A DNA stretch of 64,000 nt from Ehretia macrophylla (lineage: Eukaryota; Streptophyta; Magnoliopsida; Boraginales; Ehretiaceae), in the NCBI GenBank assembly GCA_037974665.1, contig CM075765.1, positions 16,425,501-16,489,500 of the forward strand, in the 5' to 3' direction. Positions 24,704-37,014 of the stretch are shown one piece after another. Positions within the stretch are counted from its first letter, which is position 1, and every line of letters begins with the position of its first letter. The translations under genes were made by a program, and so were the position numbers. A model generated the notes under the pieces. That model saw only the letters and a list, made by a program, of their open reading frames with translations, did not search any database and was not told where the DNA came from.

Positions 24704-26580
24704 CAAGTAAGTTTACGTACTAGACTAATGGTGTGGCATACAAGGATGTTTTAAAACCTTGTCCATTTCTTTATTGTTCGTCTTATAGGTGGCAAAGTGT
24801 AACTCACAGTTGAGAAGGAAAGATAGTGGTCAAGATATTACGTTTTGTGGTTTTGAGTTGCCTAGCATGCTTAAGTAGTTGAGTGCTAAGGCACAAGGCA
24901 CTTGCGCTCTTGAGATTGACACTAGCAAATTCTTGAGGGCATGACAAATGCTATATGCTCATGGTCATGTTTCTTATGTTTTTCTATTTAGTTGAGAACC
25001 TCGATGATTTGTCGTTCTTAACATTTTATGTTTTTATGCCATTAATATTAAATAAATGATATTTGTTTTCCACATTAGTTTGAAGAAAATGGACATATCC
25101 ACTATAAAGTAGACAAATGATTCTCATAACACTTGCAGGAAATTCTGTAATTTGGCAAGGCCTGACGGCCAAGCCTTTTTGTTAATGCTCACAAATTATG
25201 AGTCAAAATATGTTCTTGTTTTCCAAAAGTTGGATGGATAATCCGTTATTATAATAAGAAATTGTCATTTAAAACTATGATTTCGATTTTTACTATAAAA
25301 TAAAAAAATAAAAAAAGCCCTTGTTTAACTCACCAGAATCTTCTAGCAACCACTTCTAGAAATTTGTGAACTGTGATTAGGTTCTGACGAAAAAGATCGC
25401 TATTCATATTTTTGGTACCAAAAAAGGTAAGATAAAGAACAAAATAAGTGATATAAAAAAAAAGTTAAGGGTCGAGTTCTGATCTAAGAGTTTTGACAAC
25501 TCGACAAAAAAAAAAGTTATGATCTAAGAGTGGGACATGAAGCACATATATTGTCTAAAAAGTTAATGTTTTAGTGGGAGCCACTTGAACTGTAGTTTTA
25601 TGTGGCGCCTGCTAATTGTGGTGATGATGATCATACTATGTAGTATCATATTCTTCATACGTTTTTCCTTTTCAAATCTTTCATCATAGCCTTATCAATG
25701 ACAGAAAGAAACAAAATCATAGCCTTATCACAAGTAAAAGGACAGATGGATATAACAATTGGCCATGACAATGAGTGTTCATCATTAATGGAGAAAGGTA
25801 AAGTGCAGGGTTGGCATATCACATAATGGGGAGTATCATATGAATAGTTCTCATTGATTGTCCAAGATTTATTTTAGTCCCTATTATTTTAAAAAATTCT
25901 TAATATTTTCAAAACAAATCAAATAAGTTTTCAATGTTAAAAACCCTATTAAAACTAACTGAATAGTGGCCACATGCATGTCACATGACCAATAGTTAAA
26001 GGGTAGTTTCATCAAATTGTAATAATATTTAATTAAGCCTCTAATATATTGATAAAAATTCAATTTACTCATTATTTTACCAAGATTCGTTTTAGTCCCT
26101 ATTATTTGAACATGATTCAATTTAGTCATGTTCAAAACCATCGGTTGCAAGAGAAACGCCTTTGAGTTTGATTGCTTGAAACAACCTCCCACGTCAATTT
26201 GGGTATTTTTGCGATATGGAATTAGGTCGCAACGTCAGAGGATATTGGCAACAACTAATCTTTGGTCAACTTTCAGACTATTGCAAGCACTGATACCATC
26301 TTGGACATGCAAAGGAGAATTGTATTTTGCTTCATCCAACTAAAAGTATTTTTTTTTTCTCATTGTCATCATCATAATTATCATCTAGCTAAAAGTATGA
26401 AACAAAAAGCTGGAGAAGAACAAAAAAACATAAAGACGCTGTCAACAATTTAGAAAAATAGCAAGTTTACCAAAGATGATGAACGAGATAATAGCAAAGA
26501 TTAAGAAGCAGGAGGGGATGATGGAATTACAGTTGGGATGTTGAGGCAAAAAACAGATAAAGAAAGTAGGAAACTTGAAG
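24704..26580. other. Intergenic, no gene seen; short direct repeat
   Basis: AT-rich sequence with no domain-bearing ORF. The motif TTTTAGTCCCTATTATTT occurs at about 25874 and again at about 26091. Similar motifs occur in the MITE at 29452-29844, so this may be the remains of a related small element. Confidence 0.4.
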
Positions 26581-26721
26581 AAGGACGGGTATTTTTGCCC
26601 GTAACTGTGCCGTCACTTTTCTGTCACAAAACTGGTGTTAACATTTTCCTTCATTGTGCCGTTGCCACATCTGCGACGGTTTGGCGACGGTCCATCGCAG
26701 AATCCAGTTTTTTTTGTAGTG
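26580..26721. mobile_element. Probable CACTA transposon end (remnant)
   Basis: The right edge reads TTTTTTTTGTAGTG, the reverse complement of the CACTACAAAAAAAA terminus typical of plant CACTA elements. Just inside are GCGACGG/GGCGACGG subterminal motifs. The opposite end was not found, so the extent to the left is uncertain. Confidence 0.55.
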
Positions 26722-27564
26722 GTTGCCTAATATCGCGTTACATTTCTTCTTCATAGTTAATGAAAATTATTGGCTACTAGAAAAGTGAATGATGTAATCA
26801 AAGAGTAAGAGTAAGGTGAAATTTTCAAATAATAACATGTTGTAATTAGAGATTAACAAAAAATAAATGAACAAATGAGCGGATCAAATATAATGGTTCA
26901 TAACAAATTTCATCTAGTAGATGAATGGAAAAGTAGATGAGAGGATTCCAAACCTTCAAAAATATTTACCTCCTTGTGATTTTTTCTATGTGCCTTAATA
27001 ATAGGTAAATAAGCACCTTTTAGTTTCAAGATAGTGCAGTTAATTCTCAATGCCAAAATTGTCATTTTCTTATATACTTCAACAAAAGTCATTGAGTGCT
27101 TATATACTAGGCATTTGATATTTTAGGAGTTAAATGGACTATTATTAAAACCGTAAAGTGGTTATTGTACGGGATTTACTTGTATATTTTGAAGCTCATA
27201 GAAAGATTAATTATATATATGCTTTTTGTCCTTACAATTATATAAGATTTTATAAATTGAGTGTGTGCCTAATTCTATGACATACTAACAACTAGCACCT
27301 AGGCAGTGACTAAGGAAAACCACTTATTATCATGTGATTAAACATCATAATTATATGAAGTACATAATTATTTGAAAAATAATGGAAATAATTAACTGTA
27401 ATTAATTATAGAATTTTGGACTGCCTTTAATAACAAGGACAGACCTATATTATGGCCAGTGGGAATTGCAACCCCCTCTCATTTCAATTTTTTTTTAAAA
27501 TGTTTGCTTTTTTAAAGTATTCTTTGACTAAAAAATCAATTTAGGTCCCAATAAAAAAAATTTT
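26722..27564. other. Intergenic, nothing recognised
   Basis: AT-rich sequence with no supported ORF, repeat or RNA gene. Confidence 0.4.
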
Positions 27565-28799
27565 AGAGTAAAGGACCAAAATAGTCCCTTATCCAATAAG
27601 TTTTTGACATTTTCGTCCCTCATTTACAAATCGTGACATTTCAGTCCCGTATTTTGTGACAACGTTAGTCATTTTTGTAAAAACTGTTAAAATTTTAATA
27701 GTTCTCTCACGTGCAGCTCACGTGACCCCCAAATTTGAAATTTAGAAGGGCAAAATTGGCATTTTACAAAATATGCCCCAATTCTGGGTCATCTTCTTCA
27801 CCCATCAACCCAACCCTAACATTGCTAACAATCCAACCATTGGATCATCATACTGTCAACGGAAAATCACTCGCCGTGTTTCGGCGACCTCAGTGCCATC
27901 GTCATATCGTAAATTTGACGTCAACAGCACCACGAACTGCCATCTTGGAGTCCGCCACTGTCTTCATCTCACTGGCGCCACCACCGGCCACGACAAGCTT
28001 CATTGTCACCACCATTAGCTTTGTTTCATCGCTACGAACCTTCCTGTACCATCCACGGACTTCAAAGCACCTCCGACGACGTCCGCCGTCACCTTGCAGC
28101 GCCGCCTTATTTGGCTCCATTGCCGATGATGTTTTGACCATATGAAGAACTGAAATTGCTTCATCAGAAAAGCAATAATTGTAGTATTGCATGTTAAGTC
28201 CATATGATGCTCTTGTGAAAAAGATTGACAAATTATAACTCATGTAGATTTTTATGTCTCTATTAACTGAAAGACGAGCTATAATGTCTCTATTAACTGA
28301 AAGACAAGTTGGTGGGTATGGTGAATATAGTTCTTGGTATGGTAGTGATAAAGAGTTGGTGGTGGTGGTGCTCAAGGTGAAAGAGAAGTTGATGGTGGTG
28401 TGGTGGTGGTGGTGATATGAAGGATAAAGAGGCAAAAAAAAAAGAAATTAGCTGAAATGACGATTTTGGCCTTTAGGGTATCTCTAATGGGGAGGGCAAA
28501 ATATAAAACTTACTATTTTTGGTTATTTTTAGAGACTTGAGTCTCTAAAAATTATTATTAATGATTTAAATATACATGAGGCCCATTACTTTTGTCAACT
28601 TTTGAGTTAAAATAGAGACTCATTCTACACACTTGGCTCTAAACACATGTGCCGCATATGTGATATTTCCGTTTGGATTCTAACGGAAGGTCTAACGTCG
28701 TCACAAATAGAAAGATGAGCGATTAAAATGTCACGATTCGTAAATAAGAGACGAAAATATCAAAAACTTATAAGATAAGGGACCATTTTGGTCATTTAT

Positions 28800-28802
<3 letters not shown>
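27565..28802. mobile_element. Long-TIR DNA element (Mutator-like?) with GC-rich interior
   Basis: Terminal inverted repeats of about 110 bp (27565-27673 and 28690-28802) share GACCAAAAT, GTCCCTTAT, TAAGTTTTTGA, ATTTTCGTC and AATCGTGACATTT. The interior at about 27840-28130 is much richer in G+C than its surroundings and has a 136-codon open frame (27735-28145) rich in Pro, Ser and Thr with no recognisable domain. Long TIRs around a GC-rich insert recall Pack-MULEs that carry host gene fragments, but I could not identify a parent gene or a 9-bp TSD. Confidence 0.7.
28526..28551. repeat. Perfect 12-bp palindrome with 2-base centre
   Basis: TTTTTAGAGACT and AGTCTCTAAAAA flank TG. It lies inside the long-TIR element. 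It could be a small foldback remnant; no function is apparent. Confidence 0.75.

Positions 28803-28804
<2 letters not shown>

Positions 28805-28850
<46 letters not shown>
28805..28850. repeat. (TA)n microsatellite
   Basis: About 23 uninterrupted TA units directly outside the right end of the long-TIR element. Confidence 0.95.
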
Positions 28851-28855
<5 letters not shown>

Positions 28856-28929
28856 GTCAAATTGAGTGATTTTAACTTTTCATTAAATAAAACTTTTGAA
28901 TTAGCCCCCGTTTAGTAGTATATATATTT

Positions 28930-29283
28930 TTGAATAATTTGAAAGGTTTGAAGTACAGATCCCTAGATAACCTTCCAAATAATCAACTGGCCACTGATGT
29001 ATATAAAGCTGCCGGCGTTATACAACTTACGATTCTTGAGAAGTCATGGTCCCGACTGTTCATATATATTGGAGGCATGCTCAGTTGTGGCCAAGTAACG
29101 CCTTCATGTGGCCATTCAATTATTGAATCTCTTGACCAACAAATAGACGATGGAAAAGATAAGATGGTATTTGAGTTCACAAATTGGACTTGGAGGCATT
29201 GTGCATGCAAATCTGTAATGTATAACCAAACAACAATTTGGTGGTCTCCAATCTGCAGGCTATTAGAAGAGATGGCAACGTGA
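28930..29283 (+). CDS. Unrecognised 117-codon ORF, doubtful
   Basis: An ATG-to-stop frame of 117 codons with mixed composition (Trp- and Cys-containing, not simple sequence). It matches no family I recognise. No promoter, intron signal or neighbouring gene supports it, and a 75-codon frame also exists on the opposite strand. It may be chance or a piece of an exon. Confidence 0.15.
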   Translation: MNNLKGLKYRSLDNLPNNQLATDVYKAAGVIQLTILEKSWSRLFIYIGGMLSCGQVTPSCGHSIIESLDQQIDDGKDKMVFEFTNWTWRHCACKSVMYNQTTIWWSPICRLLEEMAT

Positions 29284-29451
29284 CCTGAGAATCTGACAGG
29301 ACTGAAGTGAGAGGTTTTGTACGAACCAACGTGAATATGGACCTAATGTGAAGAGTCTTTCTTTTTATGCGGACATCTTTTTGCTCTGTCACATGTCAAA
29401 TCATCAAATTTTTTAATGCACAAAACACGAATAGTAGCAGCATTATCAATT

Positions 29452-29844
29452 GGAAAAATTCTATATTTAATCCTTATTATTTACAAAATATCTTAATTTA
29501 ATTTTTATTATTTAAAATATCTCAATTTAATTCTTATTATTTTATCAAAAGTTTTAATTTCATCCCTATTATTTAAAATATCTCAATTTAGTCCCTATTA
29601 TTTTTTAAAAAAATTTAATTTCGTCTATATTATTTTTAAAAAGTTTTAATTTCGTATCTATTATTTTATTAAAGTTTTAAATTCGTCTCTATTATTCAAG
29701 GAGTAACTTAAAATTTTTTGAGAAACAATAAGGAAGAAATTAATACTTTAAAAAAACAATAGAGACTAAATTGAGACATTTTAAATAATAAGAACTAAAC
29801 TGATTTTTTTTGCAAACAATAGGAATTAAATGTGAGATTTCCCC
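29452..29844. mobile_element. Mutator-like MITE, 9-bp TSD
   Basis: The direct repeat TTATCAATT occurs at 29443-29451 and 29845-29853. The ends are inverted: GGAAAAATTCTATATTTAAT on the left and the complement of GGGGAAATCTCACATTTAAT on the right. The inside is built from degenerate AT-rich units (TTATTATTTAAAATATCTCA) in both orientations. A 9-bp TSD is typical of Mutator-type transposition. There is no coding capacity. Confidence 0.85.
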
Positions 29845-29853
29845 TTATCAATT

Positions 29854-30325
29854 TATCCTTATTACAGAAGTAAGTGCCCTTTTTACCCTTTAATATTGCA
29901 ATTACAAAATTAACCTTGTGGATTAACCTAGGATAAGAAATATCAATCATTTTTACCTTTATGCTCTTGCACAATACCCAAGAAATCAAACACCACTTTC
30001 ACAAAACCAATGCAACTACTGTTCATCTTCACAAAAAACCTATTCATCTCTCTACACAAATCTTTACAAGGCTTTACATATGTACATTATTTTTCTATCA
30101 ATATTTCATATACATAGACTTGATCTTTTTAACTCCCTCAAGCTTCAAGTTTATCTATTATGTAATTCTTTGAATAAAATCATTGATAATTGATGTACTA
30201 TGTTATGATATTCTTAGGACAATGTCTGGAAAGTTTTGCAAGTATTAACTTTGCATAGGTGATAGGACCCCTATATTTTTTATCAGATATATATTGTTCA
30301 TTATATATTGGGTTGTGTATGCACG
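29854..30325. other. Intergenic, nothing recognised
   Basis: AT-rich sequence without a supported ORF. It ends at the GCACG that precedes the old LTR. Confidence 0.4.
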
Positions 30326-30402
30326 TGTAAGACCCAACCCAAAAAAAGGAAAGGAAATGAAGAAGAAGGGAGATCAAGATTAACCCCAATTGAAGGAGGA
30401 TA

Positions 30403-30566
30403 ATACTCTTTGCCAATTTTAACTCCTGAATCTTTTATTAGGCGAGGATTATTAAGTGTTATGTTATTTTTATTTTTTATTTTTTTTATTTTTGTATTTC
30501 AAATACTCTTAGCCAGTTTTAACTCCTGAATCTTTTATTTGGCGAGGATTATTAAGTGTTATGTTT
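30403..30566 (+). repeat. Two-copy tandem repeat, period 100 bp
   Basis: ATACTCTTTGCCAATTTTAA... at 30403 recurs as ATACTCTTAGCCAGTTTTAA... at 30503, each with about 60 well-matched bases ending AAGTGTTATGTT, separated by a T-rich spacer. It lies within the left half of the old LTR. Confidence 0.85.
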
Positions 30567-30926
30567 TTTTTTAATATAATTTCACCGTGCATGCGGTTCT
30601 ATATGCTTAAATTCATTTAAAATTCAATTGATTGCGTTCGACCCATAATAGGTGAGGACTGATTAGAGGTTTATGTGATTTTGGTACTTCGAGATATGTT
30701 GGTATCTATATGTTTAAGTCAACCTAAATTCGATTAGTTGATTAAATCCATAGTTGGTGAATAAGGAATTGTGTTGTTTTTGTGTGTTATGGTGTGTGTA
30801 GTGTAGTTACATGCTAAATAAGAAGGTTTTGTGTATGTGTCATATCGGGTGGGTGTTGGTGGTCATAGTGGGTTTAGTCAATTAGCTCACAATGTAGAGC
30901 CTTGTCTTCTCTTGCTTAGGTATTGC

Positions 30927-33377
30927 TGTGACGCCCGAGATTTTTATCACATATTTATTTATAATTGTTGCATAGTTGCTTGAGCATTCTTACGTGCATA
31001 ATTTTTCTTGCTTAATTACTTTACTTTGAGCTTACTATTCATAAGATTTTCGACTGTTTTAAAAGTGTAATTTAATATTTTTTCTAAGTCATATGACATA
31101 TAAAAGGAACCGAGAACTTGTCATTTTAGCTTTTGAGCTCGGGAGCATACAAATAGAAAATAGTTTTCGTATCAATTGAATAGTGTTACGTATGTAACAA
31201 TACTAATTTCAATTAGTTAGCATTAGATTAAAGTTTAAGCTAATTTGACCAACCTTTTTATGACGTTTGACTTAGCAAAACTTAACATATAATATCAATA
31301 TACTTAACATAACACAACACACACATTTTATCATAAAAAACAAAAGCAAAAATACCCTTTTTGTCCCTCCTTTGGCCGACCACTTCATGGAGAAAAAGAG
31401 AAAAATTGTTTCATCAAATCTTGCATTTTGGCCATCTAGCTTGGGTTTTGGAGTTTGGTTGAGCATCCTAGGGTCTCCAACAAGCCTTCTAGCCTCTTGA
31501 ATGTGAGGGAGATGCATTATTATTGCTTTCAAAGTTTAAGCTTATATATTGAATTTCTTGATTTGTCAATTATAGCTATAAAACTTGTTATGAATGCTTA
31601 TTATGTGTTTATTAGGACCTATAGAGTTAACTTTTGAAGCTTGTTATCAAATTTTATGATTGAATGAAGAAGATGATGAATAGTGCTCAAAATTAGGGTT
31701 TTGCTAAAACATGCTAAATGGATTGAATTGAGGCTTCTTTTAGGTGCTTTAGATGTTAGTGGAACTAGACAAAGGCCCACGTGATGTTGAATCACCCAAA
31801 ACCGAGCTAAATTGCGAAATTAGTCGACTTTAAAAAGGGGACTTTTATCGTTGTGCAATCCGGGCACGTTTAGGCTATGGTTTGGGTATCCTTGGGGTAA
31901 GGAAGCACTTTTGGTGCTTTCGTTACGCGAAATTGGGGTTCAGTTAGTGTAGTTATAGTTCAAACCCGCTCGGGGTCTTCCCGAGCTTTTGTTTCTAAAA
32001 TGGATTTTTATGATCTTTATAGGTGTCTTTTGGCTTAGTTAGAAAGGTAGTATGGTTAGGTTATAGGTTGGTAACCTTGAAGTACTCTTAGGAGATGAAA
32101 AGCTTGGTTAAAGAAAGAGGAAATGTAGTATTTGGCTTATTTTGATGCATCTAGAGCTTGTGGTAGTGTTGTCATGCATTATATTGTTTGTCTAAACTTT
32201 AATTGAGCTTTTCAAATAGATGGTAGGGAAAAGTTATGTTGAATGCGTCTTTTGGAGACTATAATACTATATTGTGTATTTGTTAGCTTACATTGTAATT
32301 ATTTACGAGGGCGGTCTACCTTGTCGACCTTCCTACTTGCTATTTGTTGTTGTTAGAACTTGTGTTTTGAATTCGGGGTTGCGCAACCTTTTTCGGACAT
32401 GGTAGCGTCGAGAAACATAGGTGGCGTCTGGCTTGCCGTGCTCCATCAACTACCATGGTGCTTATTCCCTTCTCACTAAGTATACTCTACTACCCCAGAG
32501 GCGTGGTTCACCTGCTGGGGCATATGGACCTACCTCAGGAGAAAGGGTCGTAGGATCGGGATACATCCGGAGTATCCCAACTTGTTGGTGTATGGGTTTT
32601 CTGGTACTTGCGTAAAGTTCGTGGCTCGTGACTCGTGATTGAAGACTTAAAGTGCAACTGTATCCTTTTTAATGTGGTTAATTATTTGGCTATTTAACCT
32701 TGTTGGTTTATGTTGTATATATATGATTTCTTGTGTTTGCATATCATATTGCATGCCCCGGTATGTTGCATCACCTCCCTCACTGGGCAACATTGTTGTT
32801 CACTCCTCATTTGACATGTTTCAGGAGAAGCTGAGGTAGACCCCCAGCTAGTAGCAGTAGTTGAAGAGGAGGAAGTGCAAGTTGAGCAGCTTCCATGACT
32901 TTGTGTTATAAGGTAGATCATATGTGCAATTTGCTTGAAGTTCATGTTAAATGTTGTGTTTTGAGGCCTTGGGGTCTTGTATATATGTTGGTAGTTGAAA
33001 TCTTGTATGATAGAGAAAGTCGATGGATTGTAATAATGGATTTTAGATTACATCTTCTATTACATGCTTGGGTGTTTACTATCTTACAAGTAGAATTTAA
33101 TTATGGCCGTATCTAACTACTTTTAGTTAAAGTCAACTTGCCTCGTATGCTTGTGTGTTTAAGTAGATTTTTTCGCTCCAAGGCTCAGATGGCCTTGTGA
33201 TCATGACTTAACTATATACATATCTTGAAAGATAGTTGTAATTGTTGTTGTTGATAATTCAAATACTTTGTGTGGTTAGTTGCTGGTAATCTTTTAGTCC
33301 ACGGTACAGAGGAGGCTCTGTCTGAGTGACGGGTCCGGGCTTGACCTATATCGTGGGGTTGGGTTCGGGGCGTTACA
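30927..33377 (+). repeat. 5' LTR of the Tekay-like element
   Basis: It runs from TGTGACGCCCGAGATTT to GGGGCGTTACA. A GC-rich block at about 32300-32640 is conserved with the solo LTR at 937-4369. Short ORFs in it (such as 31272-31532, minus) recur in the other LTR but have no domain and are not genes. Confidence 0.95.
32558..32578 (+). other. Conserved LTR hairpin (copy 2, 5' LTR)
   Basis: Stem GGGATAC and GTATCCC, loop ATCCGGA, identical to the copy at 3491 in a different LTR family. Confidence 0.6.
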
Positions 33378-33384
33378 CTTTAGG

Positions 33385-33396
33385 TGGTATCAGAGC
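33385..33396 (+). other. Primer binding site of the Tekay-like element
   Basis: TGGTATCAGAGC, tRNA-iMet type, starts seven bases after the 5' LTR end. Confidence 0.92.
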
Positions 33397-33694
33397 TACT
33401 TGAATGCATGAAATCGGGTTAACTTCCTTGGCATGTGGGTAGTGGTCTATATGTGAAAGTTGAATTACATGAACATGTGATTGTTTAATTGACTAAGAAG
33501 TTGGGTAAAAAGACATGCGAGCATGTGAAAGGGAATGGAAAAACATGATATGATTAGAATATGAAAAGTCTAGTGTTTAATGTTGTTAAGTGCTTTATAT
33601 GTTTCTTATGTGAGTAAGATGTTTAAAAACAATGTGCATATTATCTTTGCATTAGTTATTTGCCTATCATAATATTATGCTTTTCTAGCATTGA

Positions 33695-34624
33695 GATGAG
33701 GAGAAAGGGAAGACCAAGGAGAGAGCCGGAGGAAGCTCCTAGACAGGATGTACTTGGGCAAGGTGCAGGGGCAGCAGGAAATGTACCACCGGGTCAGGAA
33801 TTGAGTAATGCACAGATTATGGCCACAATGGCCACCGCCATGAATACTATAGCCCAGTTTGTAGTTCAGTAGGGTACGGTAGGTGTTGGCAGAGGCAATC
33901 AGGCTGTCAGAGCAGAGGGTAGTAGTACTGCCGGAGGTAACTTGTATGATAAATTCTTGCACCATGGGGTATACTGTTTTTATGGAGAGCCAGATGACAT
34001 GAAAACAGAGATGTGGTTGAGCAAGTTTGAGAAAGGCGCTGCGATACTTTAGTGCAACGATGAAAGAAAGATTACTTATGCTGCCTTTTTAATGAAGGGT
34101 GATGCCGAGGAGTGGTGGCATACTGTTAGAGAGAAATGGGACGCTGAGAAGGTCCAGCATGTGTGGGTTGACTTTGTTCGTGAGTTCACGAATAAATATG
34201 TATCGGTGGTAGCTCGCGAGAGACATCAGGAGGAATTTATAGCTTTGAGACCGGGAAACATGACTGTAGACCAGTATGAGGCTACCTTCACTAAACTTTC
34301 TCGATATGTGCTAGCTTTAGTTCAGCCGGAGGACATGAAGATTCAGAGATTTATCACAGGGTTGAGGTGTGATATTATGCTTAATCTGTCTTCGCAGGAT
34401 TATCCGAGCTATGCTGCAATAGTCAAGGCGGCATTGAGGTACGAGAAACGCAAGGCAGATGTGTTAGCTCAGTCTAATCAGTCAAGTAAACGTCAGTATC
34501 AGTCTCAGAGTCAGGGCTACCAGAGGCAGTATCAACAACCTGTTCAGACTCAGCAGCCTAGGCAGACCAAGAGCTATCCAGGGCCAGTTCAGACACAGTC
34601 ACAGCTGAGACCAGCTCAGAGCTA
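33695..34624 (+). pseudogene. Gypsy gag (capsid), broken by stops
   Basis: The frame begins MRRKGRPRREPEE at 33695. It is cut by TAG at 33870 and at about 34052 (both where Gln is expected). The retrotransposon gag domain is clear in 34092-34624: KGDAEEWWHTV, FTNKYV, FIALRPGNMTVDQYE, FTKLSRYV and the GLRCDI region, followed by a Gln-rich linker. Gag forms the cytoplasmic virus-like particle. The stop at 34623 is again a CAG-type position. Confidence 0.92.
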
Positions 34625-34729
34625 GCCACAGGGTCAGTCTCAAACCCGACTAGTGACTGTTAGATCTCAGCAGGGTAGTTCTACTACATCCACTTATAGG
34701 GCCCTTACAGGAGGTGCTGCTGCTAAGAA

Positions 34730-35534
34730 GAACCTACACTGTACTCATTGCAACGACAAAGGCCACATGGAGGCAGGATGTTGGAAGAAATTGGGCCGCT
34801 GCGTGGGTTGTGGCAGTGATTAGCATAGAGTTAGAGATTGCCCTAGGTTTAAACAGGGTTAGGGACAGACTTCAGGCCAGGGTTCTCAGACTAGAGCTTC
34901 AAGAGCAGCTACTATACCACGAGACCAGGTGCAGGTATTTGCACTCGATCAGGAGGAGCTTCTAGAGATGACGGTGGTGGTAGAAGGTACTTTTCTTATT
35001 AATAGTCAGCCGGTAGTAGTTTTGATTGACACCGGGGCTACACATTCATTCATTACTCCTGCATGTGCACAATCTGCAACATTAAAAATTGATAAACTGC
35101 CATATGTGATTGAAGTAGGTAATCATATGGGTACTAAATTTGTTACAGAGTCTGTGTGTAAAGATTGTAACATTTGCATTAAGGGTCACATGTATCCTAT
35201 TGACTTGATTATCATGCCATTTTGGGACTTTGAAGTTATCTTGGGGATGGATTGGTTGGGACAATACTATGCATGTTTGGACTGTATAAGGAAAGTTTTA
35301 ACTTTAGAAGTACCTGACCAACCTGTTATTAAAGTCACTGGGAGTCGAAAATCTATTGGGACTCGTATCATATGTTCTATTAAAGCTACTAAAATGTTGA
35401 GTAAAGGTTATGATGCATATTTAGCTTATTTAATTAATCAGCCCGGAGATAAATTGAAATTGAATGAAGTACCTGTTATAAAAGAGTTTCCGAGAGTATT
35501 TCCTGAGGAGTTTCCTGGATTACCACATGATTGA
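34730..35534 (+). pseudogene. Gag zinc knuckles and aspartic protease, broken
   Basis: Two CX2CX4HX4C knuckles follow the gag linker: CTHCNDKGHMEAGC and CVGCGSD-stop-HRVRDC. An open frame at 34929-35534 carries the retropepsin motif VLIDTGATHSFI and, about 75 residues on, VILGMDWL. The protease would process the polyprotein. The frame ends with TGA at 35532, where the family pattern predicts Arg (CGA). Confidence 0.9.
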
Positions 35535-36338
35535 GATATTGAGTTTGTGATTGACTTGTTGCCGGGGACTAATCTTATTTCTAGAACCCCATATAGAATG
35601 GCTCCCCCTGAGTTGCAGGAATTGAAAATTCAGCTACATGGCCTACTTGAGAAGGGTTTTATTCAGCCTAGTTCGTCACCTTAGGGTGCTCCTGTGTTAT
35701 TTGTGAAGAAGAAAGATGGGACTCTGCGGTTGTGCCTTGATTATCGGGGTCTTAATCAGGTGACGGTGAAAAATAAATATCATTTACCTATGATTGAGGA
35801 ATTATTTGATCAGCTGCAGGGTGCTGTTGTATTCTCTAAATTTGATTTGAGACAGGGTTATTACTAGTTGAGAATCCGGAAAGAGGATGTACCAAAAACT
35901 GCTTTTAGAACCAGGTACGACCACTATGAATTTGTTGTACTGCCATTTGGGTTGACAAATGCCCTAGCCGTCTTTATGGATTTGATGAAGAGAGTGTTTA
36001 GGCTATATTTGGATCAGTTTATTGTGATTTTCATTGACGACATATTGGTGTATTCTAAATCTGAGGCAGGACATGAAGAACACTTGAGAATTGTGCTACG
36101 AACATTGCAAGAACATAAATTGTTTGCTAAATTTAGTAAATGCAAATTCTGGTTGAAACAAGTAGCATTTTTAGGCCATATCATTTCACAGGAGGGAATA
36201 TTTGTTGATCCTACGAAAATTGAGGTGGTTTTGTTGTGGAAAAGACCCGAGACTGTCACGAAAGTCTGTAGTTTCTTGGGATTGGCGGGCTATTATAGGC
36301 GATTTGTTAAGGATTTTCAAAGATTGCAGGGCCATTGA
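35535..36338 (+). pseudogene. Gypsy reverse transcriptase, broken
   Basis: Recognisable order: [101 protein letters not shown] (catalytic Asp pair), FLGHIIS and [12 protein letters not shown]. In-frame stops at about 35682 (expected Trp) and 35866 (expected Gln). The reading frame shifts at its end against the RNase H frame. Confidence 0.94.
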
Positions 36339-36805
36339 CTTCATTAACCCAGAAGAAAACTGTGTTTAATTGGGATAATAGATGTGAAGCCAGTTTTCAG
36401 GAATTAAATAAGAGACTTACCACTGCACCAATCCTTGCATTGCCTGAGGGGACTGAAAACTTGGTGATTTACTGTGATGCTTCGAAAGAAGGCTTGGGTT
36501 TTGTTCTTATGCAAAATGGTAAGGTAATAGTTTATGCCTCTAGGAAATTGAAATCATATGAACTCAATTATCCTACACATGATCTTGAGCTTGCTGCTGT
36601 TGTCTTTGCTTTGAAGAAATTGCGTCATTATTTGTGGGGTAATAAATTTGAGATATTTACTAATCATAAAAGTTTAAAATATCTATTTTCTCAAAAAGAT
36701 CTGAATATGAGGCAAAGGCATTGGCTAGAGCTGTTAAATGATTATAATTGTATCATTAGCTATTTGCCGGGAAAAGCTAACACTGTTGCAGATGCATTGA
36801 GTTGA
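36335..36805 (+). pseudogene. Gypsy RNase H domain
   Basis: A 156-codon open frame with [61 protein letters not shown] and the terminal [16 protein letters not shown], then TGA where the family has Arg (SRK). It would degrade RNA in the RNA/DNA hybrid. It overlaps the RT frame by 4 bases in another phase, which reflects a frameshift, not normal design. Confidence 0.93.
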
Positions 36806-37014
36806 AAGGAAATGTAGCTAGTTTGATAATCAAGGACTGAGAAATTGTGGAAGAACTGTGTTTGTGGAAACTGAAGGCTTCTAGATCAGGTATTTATTTT
36901 GCTAGCCTACAAATCCAGTCTCTATTGCTATTTAGGATCAGAGAAGAGCAATAGTCAGATCCTCAGTTATTAAAGCTTCTAGAGAAGTCCAAAGGGGGAG
37001 AGTCCGACTTCAAG

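Noticed and set aside
25874-26108. Pair of TTTTAGTCCCTATTATTT direct repeats as short LTRs (TRIM)
   Set aside because: The match is limited to about 18 bases, with no TG...CA ends, PBS or TSD.
31272-31532. 86-codon ORF repeated at 38751-39011
   Set aside because: It recurs only because the two LTRs are copies. No domain, and it is antisense to the element.
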